A stretch of DNA of 64,000 bases, taken from NCBI GenBank assembly GCA_018894105.1, contig CM032117.1, positions 36,002,501-36,066,500 on the forward strand, given 5' to 3'. The notes beneath the pieces were generated by a model. It searched no databases and was not told where the DNA came from. It saw only the letters and a program-made list of their open reading frames with translations. Positions within the stretch are counted from its first letter, which is position 1, and every line of letters starts with the position of its first letter. Positions 34,910 through 48,138 of the stretch are shown one piece after another. This DNA is from Jacaranda mimosifolia (Eukaryota > Streptophyta > Magnoliopsida > Lamiales > Bignoniaceae). The translations under genes and the position numbers were made by a program.

Positions 34910-37900
34910 ATTGTGAAATCTCAAAAATGGCTTAAGGTTCCACTCAACATTATTTTGGAAACCAATAAACCAGCTGGGCCAAACTTCCACGATTGACTTA
35001 ACCTTAAAATCATTTTAGATTCCTGAAAGCGGATATATGTCCTATATAGAGGTGCTCCTAATCCCATGGGGATTATAGAAGATCAAGAGACAAGTCAAAA
35101 GTTCACGAATTGGGTTTAGGATTGCCCTATCATATAGTCTCATGATGGCATCTACAAACTTTAAAAGTCTCAAAGACACATGAATACTATTGTGGTTAAA
35201 ATTTACAAGAGTTGTAAAAATAACAAGGTATGAGAAGTTCATGTTGTCAAAGGAAAATTTTCAAGCAAGGATGGATGTGAAATCTTATCTCATCGACTAT
35301 GGTCTAAAGATGATTAGGCTTGCAGAAGTTTTTTCTAATTGGACGTAGTAATGGACAATGATCTCCATATGGATTTGATCTTCATATCCTCACCAAGTTT
35401 TATTGATCAAAGTGTTGGTCTAGAAGAAGACTACCATGACAAGGGCAAACCTTTGACACTTGTTTCCTCCTCCAAGTCTACGGGCCCTAGGGGTGCTTGA
35501 AAGGGAGGTAAAAGGAAGAAAAGTTCTTCCTCCAAGGGAAAACAACTATTAAAGGCATCCGAAGGAGTAAAGAAGATTATAGAGAATATAGTCGATATTA
35601 TTTGTTTCTACTTTGGCTAGATAGGGCATTGGAAGCGATTTAGCAAGGAATACCTTGCAACCCTTTAGAAGGGTATGTACTTTGTTGAAGTGCATTTAAG
35701 GATAAATTCTTCCTCAAGGATATATGACATTGCATGTGGTTCTTATCTTTGTAAGTTGTTACAAAGAATAAGAAAGAAGAACAAAACTAAGTGATGTGGA
35801 TATGATCTACCCCTTGGCTAAGGAGCAAGAGTTGTGACCAAAGTCAAGGTGTATAATAAATTAGACTTAGAGAATTCCATATTTGTATTGGACTTTTGTT
35901 ATAATGTACCATATATTACTAATGTACTTTCAACAAAGTAAGAAAATTAGATATCCAAGAAAATGGCATGTTATGACATACAAAGACTTGCGCATATCTC
36001 TATAAATAAGATGAGCAAGTTAGAAATTCTCAAAGCACTGAATATTTGTGGTATTGAGGAACTTCCTACTTGTGAATCTTGTCTAAAGGGAATAATGACC
36101 AAGGATCCTTTTGTAGGACAAATGGAGCTCTCCACAAGTCCTTTGGATTTGATCCATACAGATGTTTGTGGCCCACTAAGAGTTAATGCGAGAGGAGGCT
36201 ATTCCTACTTCAACACCTTTACTGATGATTATAGTAGGTTCGGATATGTGTATCTTATGAAGTATAAGTCCAAAGCCTTTGAAAAGTTCAAAGTGTATAG
36301 TAATGAAATGGAAAGGCAATTGGGACTTAGTATTAAAGCTCTTTGATCGGATCGATGGGGAGAATACTTAAGCATTGAATTCTTGGATTATTAAAGGGAG
36401 AATGGGATTCTCTTACAATGAACTACACCCGGCACACCCCAAAATAATAGAATAGCCGAGAGGAGAAGCCATACCTTGTTGGACATTGTACGTTCCATGA
36501 TGAACTTTTTTGATGTGCTTATTTCTTTATGGGGATACGCTTCAATGACGACAACAAAGTTACTAAGTGTAGTACCTTCAAAATTCGGAGACGCCGCATG
36601 AGATGTGGTATGGCAAAGCACCCTCTTATCATTACTTAAAAGGTTTGCGGGTTTCCTGCCTATGTGAGACGGTTAGTGAGAGACAAGTTAGATAGTAGAT
36701 CTATCTTGTGCAAGTTTGTGGGATACCCAATAAAGTTTTTGGGTTACTACTTCTATGATCGCAAGAAAGGTGTATGTTTTGAGGAACGCCACTTTTGTTG
36801 GAAAAGTAATTTCTATAAGATAGAAAAAGGCATTGTTGAACTTGGTGAAGTTCAAGATGATCCTCAAATCCCACAATCGGTAGAAGGAAATAAATATCAA
36901 AGAGCATTACACATAACCTCTAAGAAGGTCAGACCGAATCAGGAAGCAACTCAAAAAGTTTGAATTTCTTCATTAGAAGGGCCAATCAGATAATGATCCG
37001 AAGACCTATGAGGAAGCTATGTTAGACATAGACTCGGGATGTTAGCTTTAAGCCATAAGATTCGAAATAGACTCTATGTACTTCAACAAAGTATGGACTT
37101 TGGTAGGTCCACCAAAGGGAATAGTTTCCATTGGTTGCATGTGGATTTATAAGCGAAAGCTAGCAGTTGATGGAGAAGTGGTGACTTTTAAGGCGCGACT
37201 AGTGGTAAAAGGTTACACTCAAAGACCCAATATCGATTTTGAGGAAACCTTTTCACCCGTTGTAATGCCTAAGTATATTTGGATTCTACTTACCATAACC
37301 GCATATTATGACTATGAAATATGACAAATAGATGTGAAAACCACTTTCCTTAATGGAGACATTGAAGAAAAAATCTATATGAAGCAATCACAAGGTTTTA
37401 CATCCAAGGGAGTGAGCAAAAGGTTTGCAAACTCCAGATATCCATTTATGGACTCAAGCAAGCGTCCCGAAGTTGGAACATATGTTTTGACAAAATGGTC
37501 AAATCATTTGGTTTTGTCAAAAAGGTGTATAAACCTTATGTGTACAAAAGGCTAATGGGAGTAATATATAGTTTATTGTTCTTTATGTCGATGATATTCT
37601 TCTCATTGAGAATGAGAGAGAAATGTTGGAATGTACTAAAGCGTGTTTATCTACTCAATTCTCCATGAAAGGATTTGGGAGAAGCATCCTACATATTAGG
37701 AATATGTATCTATAGATATAGATCGGGGAGGATGTTGGGGCTATCCCAGACCCCGTACGTTGACAAGATTACTAAAGGGGTTTAGTATGGAGGAATCCAA
37801 GAGAGGATTCCTTTCTATGGGACATGATATTCATCTCTCCAAGTCTATGTCCCCTTAAATCTGATAAAGAGAGACAAAGTATGTCCCACATACCTTATGC

Positions 37901-38571
37901 CTCCACTATTAGGAGTATAATGTATGTAGTTCAATGTACGAGACCAGATACGGCACATTCGCTAAGTGTTACGAGTATGCTCCAATCCAATCTTGGTGAG
38001 AGTCACTGGATAGCCATTAAAACAATCCTTAAGTACTTGAGAAGCACTAAGGATTTATTTTTAGTATACGGTAGTGGAGAATTGAAACTCGAGGGGTTTT
38101 CGGATTCAAGTTTCCAATCCAATGTAGATGACCTAAAATCTACTTATGGATTAATATTTTACCTTAATGGCGGTGTGGTGAGTCGGAAGAGTTCCAAACA
38201 AAACACCACGGCTGACTTTACCATAGAGGCAGAATATATTGTGGCTTTGAAAGCTAGAAAAGAAGGTATTTGGATGCAAAACTCCAAGAGTTGGATGTAG
38301 TGCCTAGCGTGCATAAGCCCACAATTGTCTTTGGAAGTAAACTTAGGACTTGAGCTAAGATCTCATCAGTGATCCAAACATAGTAAATGTGTTATTATTT
38401 GATATATGATATTAATTGATAGAGTTGACAACTGAGTGGATAAAGTTGCCTTAGAAGAGAATTTAGCAGAACTACTGTCTACACCTCTAAAAGGCTAAAG
38501 GTCTTTCAAGGACATCTTGAGAAGATGGGTCTCAAGGCCATGGGGCATTGGCTTTAAGGAAAGTTGGAGAT
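34910..38571 (+). pseudogene. element X: gag-pol remnant
   Basis: Gag remnant from about 34910, Lys/Ser-rich stretch and zinc-knuckle remnant near 35510-35650, protease near 35700-35750, integrase 35963-36760 with HTDVCGPL and TDDYSR intact, RT 37076-37700 with the AFLNGD-equivalent TTFLNGD and a YVDD-equivalent near 37587, RNase H 37824-38290 (SDSSFQSNVDDLKSTYG, EAEYIV). Broken by stops and frameshifts, for example after 36346 and 37324. Ends at a decayed polypurine tract (GGAAAGTTGGAGAT) before LTR C4. Non-functional. Confidence 0.88.
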
Positions 38572-40792
38572 TGTTGGAATAGTGCCCGGCAAGCCAATTG
38601 GATTGGCCATGTAAAACTATTTTCTTGAATAACAATCTTGATTGAATGATATTCTTTATATGGCCATCTTCATCTTATGCTCTTTGGTACTTCACTGGCA
38701 TTTAGATGAAGCCCTTAATCACACAAGACTATGGGACTTGGTTACGCATTAGATGTAATCATGGAATAAGCCTTACATGGCCGTGATCTTAAATCTTGCA
38801 AGTCATAGGATCTTACGAGACATGGCGTCTTAGATCAAGATAGACTTGCACTGATGATGTATAAATCCAAGGGTTTTTTGTTGCTCCGATCCATGAGCAG
38901 TACCATATGAGATATGGATGCATGTTAGTGAGTACTTGTTAAAGAACAAGGCACTGAAGACCAACTGAGAGAATCTACCAGATAGCCGTATTGGCAAGTC
39001 GGTAGTGGAAAGTTCTCCAGCTTACACTAGTGCATATAATTAGTCCTCTTACCTAAGGATCCATGATAACCTTGTGTTTGGTCCTTATGATTTGACTCTT
39101 ACTTGGTCACGTAACGGCCCTCTCGGATTGAGGTTGGGCATAAGCTACTAAACATGGAGGTTTGTGTGATCCAAGATAGAATATGACTCCTCATTTTTGT
39201 GAAGGTCGAGTGCATCTCCTATGTATTGATAATGATCGATTCCAAGAAATTCTTGCACAAAGTGGTGTGACAATTCCAAAGATGAGATCATATAATGGAA
39301 TCAAACATTGAGAATAGAGACATAACATTGAGGCTATTAAGGAACGGCAAATATCTTGCCCTAGGTCTCATTTGGGAGATAGGAGACGGAATGACCGTAT
39401 TTGCATGGTAAGCATAAAGCTATATTGGTTCTCCAAAAGCATTTATTTTGGCGAATTATTTGGGCTCCATAGGCTTGAGGTTGGACTCGACCATGGAGAT
39501 TGGGTACTCTGCAATTAATGGAGATTAATTGAATTGAGTCGATTTAGTTTAAAGGAGTTTAAACTAAAATGAATATATGATATCCAAAAGTCACAAAGCG
39601 TTTTGAGCTTATGTCTAATGAATGGTAGAACCTAACGCGTCACACACGAAAGGCAATTGCATTTCCTTACTCATGGATAAACTTTTTAAGTGTTAGAAAA
39701 TTCGCTCCATAAGTAACTAATTTCTTGGGTGACTGCAAATTGAAGTGTCACTTGGTTTGATTAATTTAAGTGTTAAATTCATCAACTAATTTAATAGTTA
39801 AATTAGATTAATAATTAAAGAGTTAGTTATTTGGTGCCATGTGACCATCAATTGGTCAAGTTAGCTTAAAGAGTTAAGTTAACTAAACTAAGCTTGAAGA
39901 GTTAAACTTGTTGACTTAAGTTTTAAGTCAAAGGTTAATTAATTAACTTAAAGTGTTTAATTTAATTAATGAGAAGAATATATTTTGGAGGAAAAATACA
40001 AATGATATGACCATTTTAGTGTGGCATTTAATTAATTTGAAATTAGATTTCAAATATAATTGAAATGCACACAAATTCAAATTAGATTCGAATTTGCCAA
40101 CTTGCAAGCAAGTTGGCGGTCCCCCCACCTTGAAGAAGGTGTGATGCCAAGTTGGCATCACACCATCCTCCCTCTATATATAGATATGTAGGTGAGGTGG
40201 GCGGTCACATGCATTTTCAAGTGAAGAATTAGATTCTCACTTTTTCCCTCTATTTTCAAAGTGTTCACTCATGTGTTGAAGTTCACCTTCCTCTTTTTCT
40301 TCAACCCCTAAATCAGCCATTATCTCTCATCTCTCCTCTCAATCTCCAGCTAATTGTGAGAAGTGATTGGAAATTTAATTGGTGTGTGGATCATTTTGAT
40401 AGAGGCAAAACAAATGGTTTGCTAAGCTTTTGGAGATCCACATGCGGGAACAGTCACTTGGCGATTTTTTTCCAAGAGATCCAAAAGGATTTTTCATCTG
40501 AAATTTGGGTAGTAGATCTTTCAAAGAGTTAAGGAGCTACTGGATTTATTTCGAAATGTTTGGAAAAGATTGACTCATACAAAAGTTGCATTGATTCTGT
40601 TGTGCCACTGCTTGGCAGATTTGGATTGAAGAAGAGTTCTTCACTTTCTTCTTGAAATTTAGCTTATTAAGGTAATCCTTTATCTAAATCCATCTCACTA
40701 GCATGTTTAGATCCTTAATTTTCTTGAGTAGCCTAGTTAATTCTAGCTCTTGAAGTTTTGATTATTGGATCCTAGTGCTATTCTTGCCTTTA
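38572..40792 (+). mobile_element. LTR C4, 3' LTR of element X
   Basis: Starts TGTTGGAATAGTGCCCGG and ends CTTGCCTTTA (2221 bp). TATA palindrome at 40171-40192 and a perfect 13-bp-arm palindrome just upstream at 40138-40164. It abuts - strand element B pol sequence at 40793. Confidence 0.85.
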
Positions 40793-41952
40793 TTTGCTAC
40801 TAGTTGTGCCTTAAAGGTCATAACTTTTCCATCGACTCATTGCTTTCGCTTATAGATCCACTTGCAACCAATGAGAACTACTACCTCTAGTGGATCTACC
40901 AAAGTCTATACTTTGTTAGAGTGCATGGAGTACATTTTAGATTTCATGGCATCTGGCCAATATCCCGAGTTTATGTCCAACATAGCTTTCTCATAGGTTT
41001 TCGGATCACTATCCGATTGGCCTGTCTCATGATGGAATCTGAACTTTTTGGGCTGCTTCTTGTTTTGGTCAGACCTTCTTAGATGTCGTGTGTCCGGATC
41101 TTGATGCTCACTTATTTCCACTGCTTGTGGGATTTGTTGATCATCATGAACTTCGTCAACTTCAACAACAACGCCATTTCTACCTAATAGAAAATCCTTT
41201 TCCATAAAGGTCGTGTTTCTCGAAACAAACACCTTTTGTTCAAGGGATCATAAAGATAATAACCCAAATACTCTCTTGGGTATCCCACAAACTTGCACAA
41301 GGTAGATTTACTATCTAACTTGTCTCACACTAACCGCTTGAAGTAAGCGGAGGACCCCTAAACCTTAAAATAATCATAAGAGTGTGCTTTCCCATACTGC
41401 ATCTCATGCGGCGTTTTTAGTACCAACTTTGTAGGTACTACATTTAGTAACTTCACCACTGTTTCTAAGGTGTATCCCTAAAAGGATATAGGCACATCAA
41501 AAAAGCTCATCATGGAATGTACCATGTCCAACAAGGTATGATTTCTCCTCTCAGCTACTCCATTATGTTGGGGTGTGCCAGTTGGAGTCCATTGAGAGAG
41601 AATCATGTTATCTTTTAGATAAACTAAGAATTCGGTACTTAAGTATTTTCCCCCTCTATTCGATCGAAGAGCTTTAATACTAAGTCCCTTTTGCTTTTCT
41701 AATTCATTCTTATACTCTTTGAACTTTTCAAAGGTTTTGGACTTGTACTTCGTAAGATACACGTGTCCGAACCGACTATAATCATCGGTGAAGGTGATGA
41801 AGTAAGAATAGCCTCCTATCGCACTAACTCTTAGTGGGCCACAAACATCCATATGAATCAAATCCAAAGGACTTGTGGTACACTCTATTTGTCCTACAAA
41901 AGGAGTCTTGGTCATTTTTTTCTTCAAACAAGATTCACAAGTAAGAAGGTCC
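40793..41952 (-). pseudogene. element B, part 2: RT start and integrase remnant
   Basis: Reading leftward: CESCLKKKMTKTPF, HMDVCGPL and TDDYSR (41930-41770), then LRSNRGGKY and NGVAERRNHTLLDM, then RT-side linker (MFVSRNTTFMEKDF near 41232) to about 40800. One frame is open over 41927-41478. The second catalytic Asp and the Glu of the usual SDRGGEY are changed (SNRGGKY), so the integrase is dead. Ends at GGTCC, where element F is inserted. Confidence 0.88.
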
Positions 41953-44196
41953 TAAAAGCAAATAAGGCACTAGGATTCAATAATAAAAATTCAAAAGCTA
42001 AATTAAACTAGTGCTTTACAAGCAAACAAGGATCTAGACATGCTTAGGATTCAGATTTGGATAGAGAGTTACCTTGATTGGCAAAATCCAAAGGTAGGAT
42101 GAAAAACACTTCTTCAATATATAATCTATCAAACAGTAGCGCAGCTAGAAGGGTGCAATTTTTACAAGATCCAAAGGCCTCCAAAAATTTCAAAAAACTT
42201 ATAGTAGATCCTCAAATGTTTGATGAAGCTACTGTGAAAATTTTAGATCAAAACTATTTCTTATGGATCAAAAATTTTAGCTCCTGAAAAAATTCGCCAA
42301 GTCATTGCCCTAATTTATGGATCTCCAAGGCACAACAATCCTATTGCCTTGCCTCTATCAATATAATCCACACACCAATATTTTTTCCAATTTCTCCTCA
42401 ATATTAGCTGGAGATAGAGAGGATAAATTAGAGCTTGAAGTCCGATTTAAGGGTAGGAGAAGAAGAGAAAAGTGGAGTTTCAACTCATAAGGCAACACTT
42501 TGAAGAAGGGAAAATGTGATAATCTAATTCTTCACATGGATTGCTTGTGACCGATCACTCTCTCACCTCTGTATCTATATGTAGAGGGAGGATAGTGTGA
42601 TGACACCTTTCTCAAGGTGGGGGGCCTTCTCCCTTGTCTTGCAAGTTGGCAAATTCAAATCTAATTTGAATTTTGTGTGCATTTCAATTACATTTGAAAT
42701 CTAATTTCAAATTTATTAAATGCCACACCAAAATGATCTTATCATTTGAATTTTCCCTCCAAAATATATTCTTCTTGTTAATTAAATTAAACACTTTAAT
42801 TTAATTAATTAATCCTTGACATAACTATTAAGTCAATTAGCTTAACTTTTTAAGTTAAGAATTATTAACGTAACTCTTTAAGTTAACTTGACATATTGAT
42901 AGTCATGTGGCACCAAATAATTAACTTCTTAATTATTGGTCTAATTTAACTTTTTAAATTATTTGATCAATTTAACAATTAAATTAATCAAGCCAAAACT
43001 GACTTCAATTTTTGGTCACCTTAAAAATCAGTCACATGGAGTAAGTTTCTAACACTTAAAAAAATTCCTCCATCCTTAAGGAAATTCAACTGGCTTCTGT
43101 TTGTGACCTGATAGTTTTTAACATTCATTGGACATTGACTCACAACTCTTTGTGACTTTTGAATATCATATATTCATTTTATTTTAAACTCCTTTAAACT
43201 AATCGAATCCATTCAATAAATCTCCATTAATTGAAGAGTACCCATTCTCCAAGGTTGATGTGCAACCTCAAGCCTATGAAGCCCAACTAATTGGCTGAAA
43301 TGAATGCTCTAGGAGAACCATTATAGTTGTATGCGTACTATGTAAATATGGTCCTTCCGTCTCCAATCTCCCAAAAGAGGCCTAGGGCAAGATATTTGCT
43401 GGCTCCCTAATAGCCTCAATACTATATCTCTATTCCCAATGTTCGATTCCACTTTATGACCTCATATTTGGAAAACCGTTTTTCCAAATTGTCATACTAC
43501 CTTGCGCATGAATTTCTTGGAATCAATCATTATAGAATTCATAGAAGATCTACTTGCCTTTCACAAAGACGAGGAGTCGGATCCCATATTGGATCTCACA
43601 AACCTCTATGTCTAAGTAGCTTATGCTAAATCTCTACCCAAATTGCCCGCTTGGTGACCAAGGAGGAGTCAAAACATGAGGATCTAAACACAAGGTTGCC
43701 ATGGATCCTCAGGTCTGGGGACTAATTATATCCACCATCGTAAGCAGGAGAACTTGCCACTACCGACTTGCCACTTCGGCTATCTAGTGGATTCTCTGAG
43801 TGGGCCTTTAGTGTCTTGTTTCCTAACAAGCACCCACTAACATGCATCCATATCTCATATGGGATTGCTCATGGAATGGAGTAATATCCAACTCCTTGGA
43901 TCTATGTATTGTTAGTGAAAGTCTATCCGAATCTTAGATGCCCTGTCTCTTAAGATCCTATAACTCGAAAGATTTAAGATGACGACCGTGTAAGACTTAT
44001 TCCATGATCACCACCTAGTGCGTGACCAAGTCATGTAGTCTTATGTGATCTAAGGGTTTAAACTAAATGTTAGTGAATTAAATATAAGCATAAGATGAAT
44101 ATGGCCATATAATGAATGTCATTCAATCAAGATTGTATAACAAATGAAATAGTTTACAACACCCATCTAATTGGCCTGCTGGGCACTATTCCAAGA
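41953..44196 (-). mobile_element. element F: 3' LTR
   Basis: Complement LTR from TAAAAGCAAATAAGGCAC at the left (LTR end GTGCCTTATTTGCTTTTA) to CTATTCCAAGA at the right (2244 bp). Same end subtype as C1. Flanked on the left by GGTCC (41948-41952), the target duplication shared with 52029-52033. Confidence 0.88.
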
Positions 44197-47100
44197 ATCT
44201 CCCACTTGCCTTAAAGCCAATTTCCCATAGTTTTAAGACCTATCTTCCTAAGATGTCTTTCAAAGACCTTTTGTGATAGGGGTTTAGTCAGTGGATTTGG
44301 TATATTCTCTTCCGAGGCAACTTTGTGCACTCAGCTGTTGCCTCTATAAATGATTTCCTAGATCAAGTGATAGTGCCTCAATATGTGCTCGGATCGCTGA
44401 TGCGATCTTGGCTGTTTAGCTTGCGCTACCGTCCTATTGTTGTCATAAAAGACAACTACTGCCTCAGCAATGCTAGGAACTACATTCAACTCTTCAATGA
44501 AGTTTTTCATCCAAACACCTTCTTTTGTAGCTTCTGAAGCCACAATATATTCTGTCTCTATGGTAGAGTTGGTCATGGTGTCTTGTTTGGATTTCTTCCA
44601 ACTCACCGCACTGCCATTGAGGCAAAGTATGAATCTAGAAGTGGATTTTAGGTTATTTACATCGGGTTGAAAACTAGAATCCAAAAACCCTCAAGTTTCA
44701 ATTCTCTATTGTCGTATATCGAAAACAAGTCATTAGTCCTTCTCAAGTACTTAAGGATTGCTTTTATGGCTATCTGGTGACTTTCACTGGGATTGGATGG
44801 GAAATGACTTATAACACATAGAGCGTGTGCCACATACAATCTTGTATATTGAACGACATACATTACGTTCCCAATTGCAGACACATAAGGTATATGGGAC
44901 ATCCTTTATCTTTCATCATCAGTCTTTGGGGCCATAGACTTGGAAAGACGAATGCCATGTCCCATAGGAAGGAATCCCCTCTTGGATTCTTCCATACTAA
45001 ACCTCTTTAGCATCTTGTCAATGTACGGGGTTTGAGAAAGCCCCAGTGTCCTCCTCGAGCTATCTTTATAGATATGTATTCCCAATACATAAGATGCTTC
45101 TCCCAAATCCTTCATGGAGAAGTGAATAGATAAGTTTTAGTACACTATAACATTCCTACCTCATTCCCAATGAGAAGGATGTTATCGACATAAAGCACAA
45201 TAAACTATACAACACCCCCACTAGCCTTCATATACATACATGGCTCATACACATTTTTGAAAAAGCTAAACGATTTGACTGTTTTTTCAAAACATATGTT
45301 CTAACTTCGGGATGCCTGTTTGAGTCTATAAATGGATCTCTAGAGTTTGCAAACCTTTTGCTCACTCCCATTGGATGTAAAAACTTGTGGTTGCTACATA
45401 TAAATTTCTTCTTCAATATCTGCATTAAGGAAAGTGGTTTTTACATTTATTTGCCATATCTCATAGTCATAATATGTGGTTGTGGCAAGTAGAATTTGAA
45501 TGGACTTAGGCATTGGGACCAGTGAAAAGGTTTCCTCAAAATTGATATGGGGACTTTGAGTATAACCTTTTACCACTAGTCACGCCTTAAAAGTGCTACC
45601 TCTCCATTGACTCCTAGATTTCGCTCATAGATTCACTTACAACCAACGAGAACTGTTCCATGCTTTGTTGGAGTACATAGAGTCCATTTCGGATCACACG
45701 GCGTCAAGCTAATATCCTGAGTCTATGTCCAATGTAGCTTTTTTATAGGTCTTCGGATCATTATCCGATTGGCCCGTCTCATGAAGAAATCCGACCTTTT
45801 TGAGTTGCTTTCTAATTCACTATGACCTTCTTAGCGGTTGTGTGTATGGTTGTTGATGCTCACTTGTTTTTACCACTTGTGGGATTTTTTGATAATCTTG
45901 AACTTCATCAAGTTCAACAACAATACCATTTCTATCTAATAAAAATTCATTTTCTAAAAAGTGGGTATTCCTTGAAACAAACACCTTTTGTTCTAAGGGA
46001 TCATAGAAGTAATAATGCAAAGACTCGATTGGGTATCTTGCAAACTTGCAAAAGGTGGATCTACTATCCAACTTGTCTCCTAATGTCCGTCTTATGTAAG
46101 CGGGAGACCCCCAAACCTTAAGGTATTAGTAAGAGGGTGCTTTGCCATTCCACATCTCATGCTGCGTTTTTTGGCACTAACTTTGATGGTACTATATTTA
46201 GTAGCATTGCTACCATTTGTAAGGCGTATCCCTAAAAGAATATGGGCACATCAAAAAATCTCATCATGGAACGTGTCATGTCTAACAAGGTGCGATTTCT
46301 CCTTTCGGCTACTTCATTATGTTGGGGTATGCTGGGTCGAGTCCATTGAGAAAGATTTGCATTCTCTTTTAGATAACCCAAGAATTCGGTACTTAAGTAT
46401 CCTCCCCCTCGATTCGATCGAAGAGCTTTAATACTAAGTCCCTTTTACTTTTCCACTTCATTTATATACTCTTTGAACTTTTGAAAGGCTTCGGACTTGT
46501 ACTTCATAAGATACACATATCCAAACCGACTATAATCATCGGTGAAGGCGATGAAGTAGGAATAGTCTTCTCTCACACTAACTCTTAGTGGGCCACAAAC
46601 ATCCATATGGATCAAATCCAAAGGACTTGTGGTGTGCTACATTTGTCCAACAAAATGAACCTTGGTCATTTTTCCCTTCAAACAAGTTTCACAAGTAGGA
46701 AGGTTCTCAATGCCACTAACTTTTAGTGCTTTGAGTGCTTCTAACTTATTCATGCTATTTAGAGATATGACCAAGTCTTGCATGTCAAAGAATGGCATCT
46801 TCTTGGTTATCTAATTTTCTTTTACTTGATTGAATGTGCATTAGTGAATATTGGGAATCAAGTATGTATAATCCGTTGTTTAATGTACCTTGTGCAATTA
46901 AAGATCCATTCTTTAATGTTTTCAATACTCCATTTGATATAGAAAAATCAAATCCTTCATTATCAAGAACGGGTGTTGAAATAATGTTCTTAACAAGTTA
47001 AGTACATAATAATAAGGGTGCAACATAATACAAGCATTCCTTAAGTCTAACTTTACTAAGCCTTGGACCGTGTCGGCAACTCTTGTTCCATTTTCGAGGC

Positions 47101-48138
47101 AGAGGATCATATCCACTTCACATAGACTCTCTATTCTTTCCATTCCCTATAAGGAATTACAAAAGTGTGAACCACATGTGGTATCAAATACCCATGAGGA
47201 AGAATTTGTCATTAAGTGAACTTCAATGAAGTACTTACCCTTCCCAAAGGTGCCAAGGTATTCCTTACAATTTCTTTTCCAATGCCCCTTTTTGGCTACA
47301 GTAAAAACAAGTTACATTGGTTTTATCACCTTTCTTCTTCTTAATTCCCCCCGAACCTTTGAAGGGTTGTTTCCCTTTTGAGGAAGAACTCTTTTTCCTC
47401 TTACCTTCATTTCTAAAACCCCTAGGGCCTCTCCACATAGAGGCAGAAGCAAGCATAATAGAATTTTCCTTTTTCAAAGTTGCCTTGGCAATCACCATCA
47501 TGTTCACCAATTCGTTTATCATCACCTCTTGCTTGGACATATTAAAGTTCATAATGAATTGGTCGAACGAAGGGGGTAATGATTGTAGGATCAAATCCAC
47601 GTAGAGATCATTGTCTATGACCACGTCTAATTGTCCAATCTTTTTGATGAGTCCAATCATCTTAAGCCCATGATCATGGACACTTGAACCCTCTATGATC
47701 CTTTATCTAAAGAGCTCTCTAGACAAAGCGAACTTGTCATGTCTTGTTTGTGCACCATACAACTCTTGTAGGTGTTTATAGATCTCACTTGCATGTCTCA
47801 TATACTGATGAGTTTTTTGAAGCTCATTAGTCATAGAAGCCATCATGAGGCTTCTTACTTTAGATCATCATCCACAAGTTTAGTGAACACTTCATGGGCC
47901 TCATCGGTGGCATCATCATCTAAGGTGTCCGTATTTAGTCATCATCCACAAGTTTAGTGAACACTTCACGGGCCTCATTGGTGGCATCATCACCCAAGTT
48001 GTTCGGTGGACATTGATCTAGTACATAAGTCCTCTTTTCGGAGTTAAGAATGATTTTAAGGTTCCTTATCCAATCATGGAAGTTAGGCCCAGCGAGTTTA
48101 TTGGTTTCCAAAATACTTACTAGTGAATTTTTAGCCAT
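44197..48138 (-). pseudogene. element F: gag-pol remnant
   Basis: On the - strand from the gag ATG at 48138: MAKNSLVSILETNKLAGPNF and NLGDDATNEAREVFTKL; the gag middle with DNDLYVDLILQSLPPSFDQF (47660-47265); zinc knuckle CFYCSQKG near 47300, then a +1 shift; protease and spacer to about 46900; integrase about 46750-46080 with PISF- and NGVAER-type sequence; RT 45576-44900; RNase H 44684-44270 (NSTIETEYIVASEATKEGVW, QAKQPRSHQRS). Stops and shifts are spread throughout. The polypurine complement (ATCTCCCACTTGCC) adjoins the 3' LTR. The leader and primer-binding site are absent. Confidence 0.88.
47867..48010 (-). repeat. 72-bp tandem duplication inside the element F gag
   Basis: Two adjacent copies sharing CATCATCCACAAGTTTAGTG, AACACTTCA and GGCATCATCA (about 47867-47938 and 47939-48010). 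They differ at several positions, so the duplication is not recent. It repeats the DDATNEAREVFTKLVDDD part of gag; element E has it once. Confidence 0.85.

Noticed and set aside
20082..40797. Target-site duplication for the + strand tandem cluster
   Set aside because: ATAAT precedes C1 but TTTGC follows C4, and about 115 bp of element B is missing at the join, so no duplication can be claimed.
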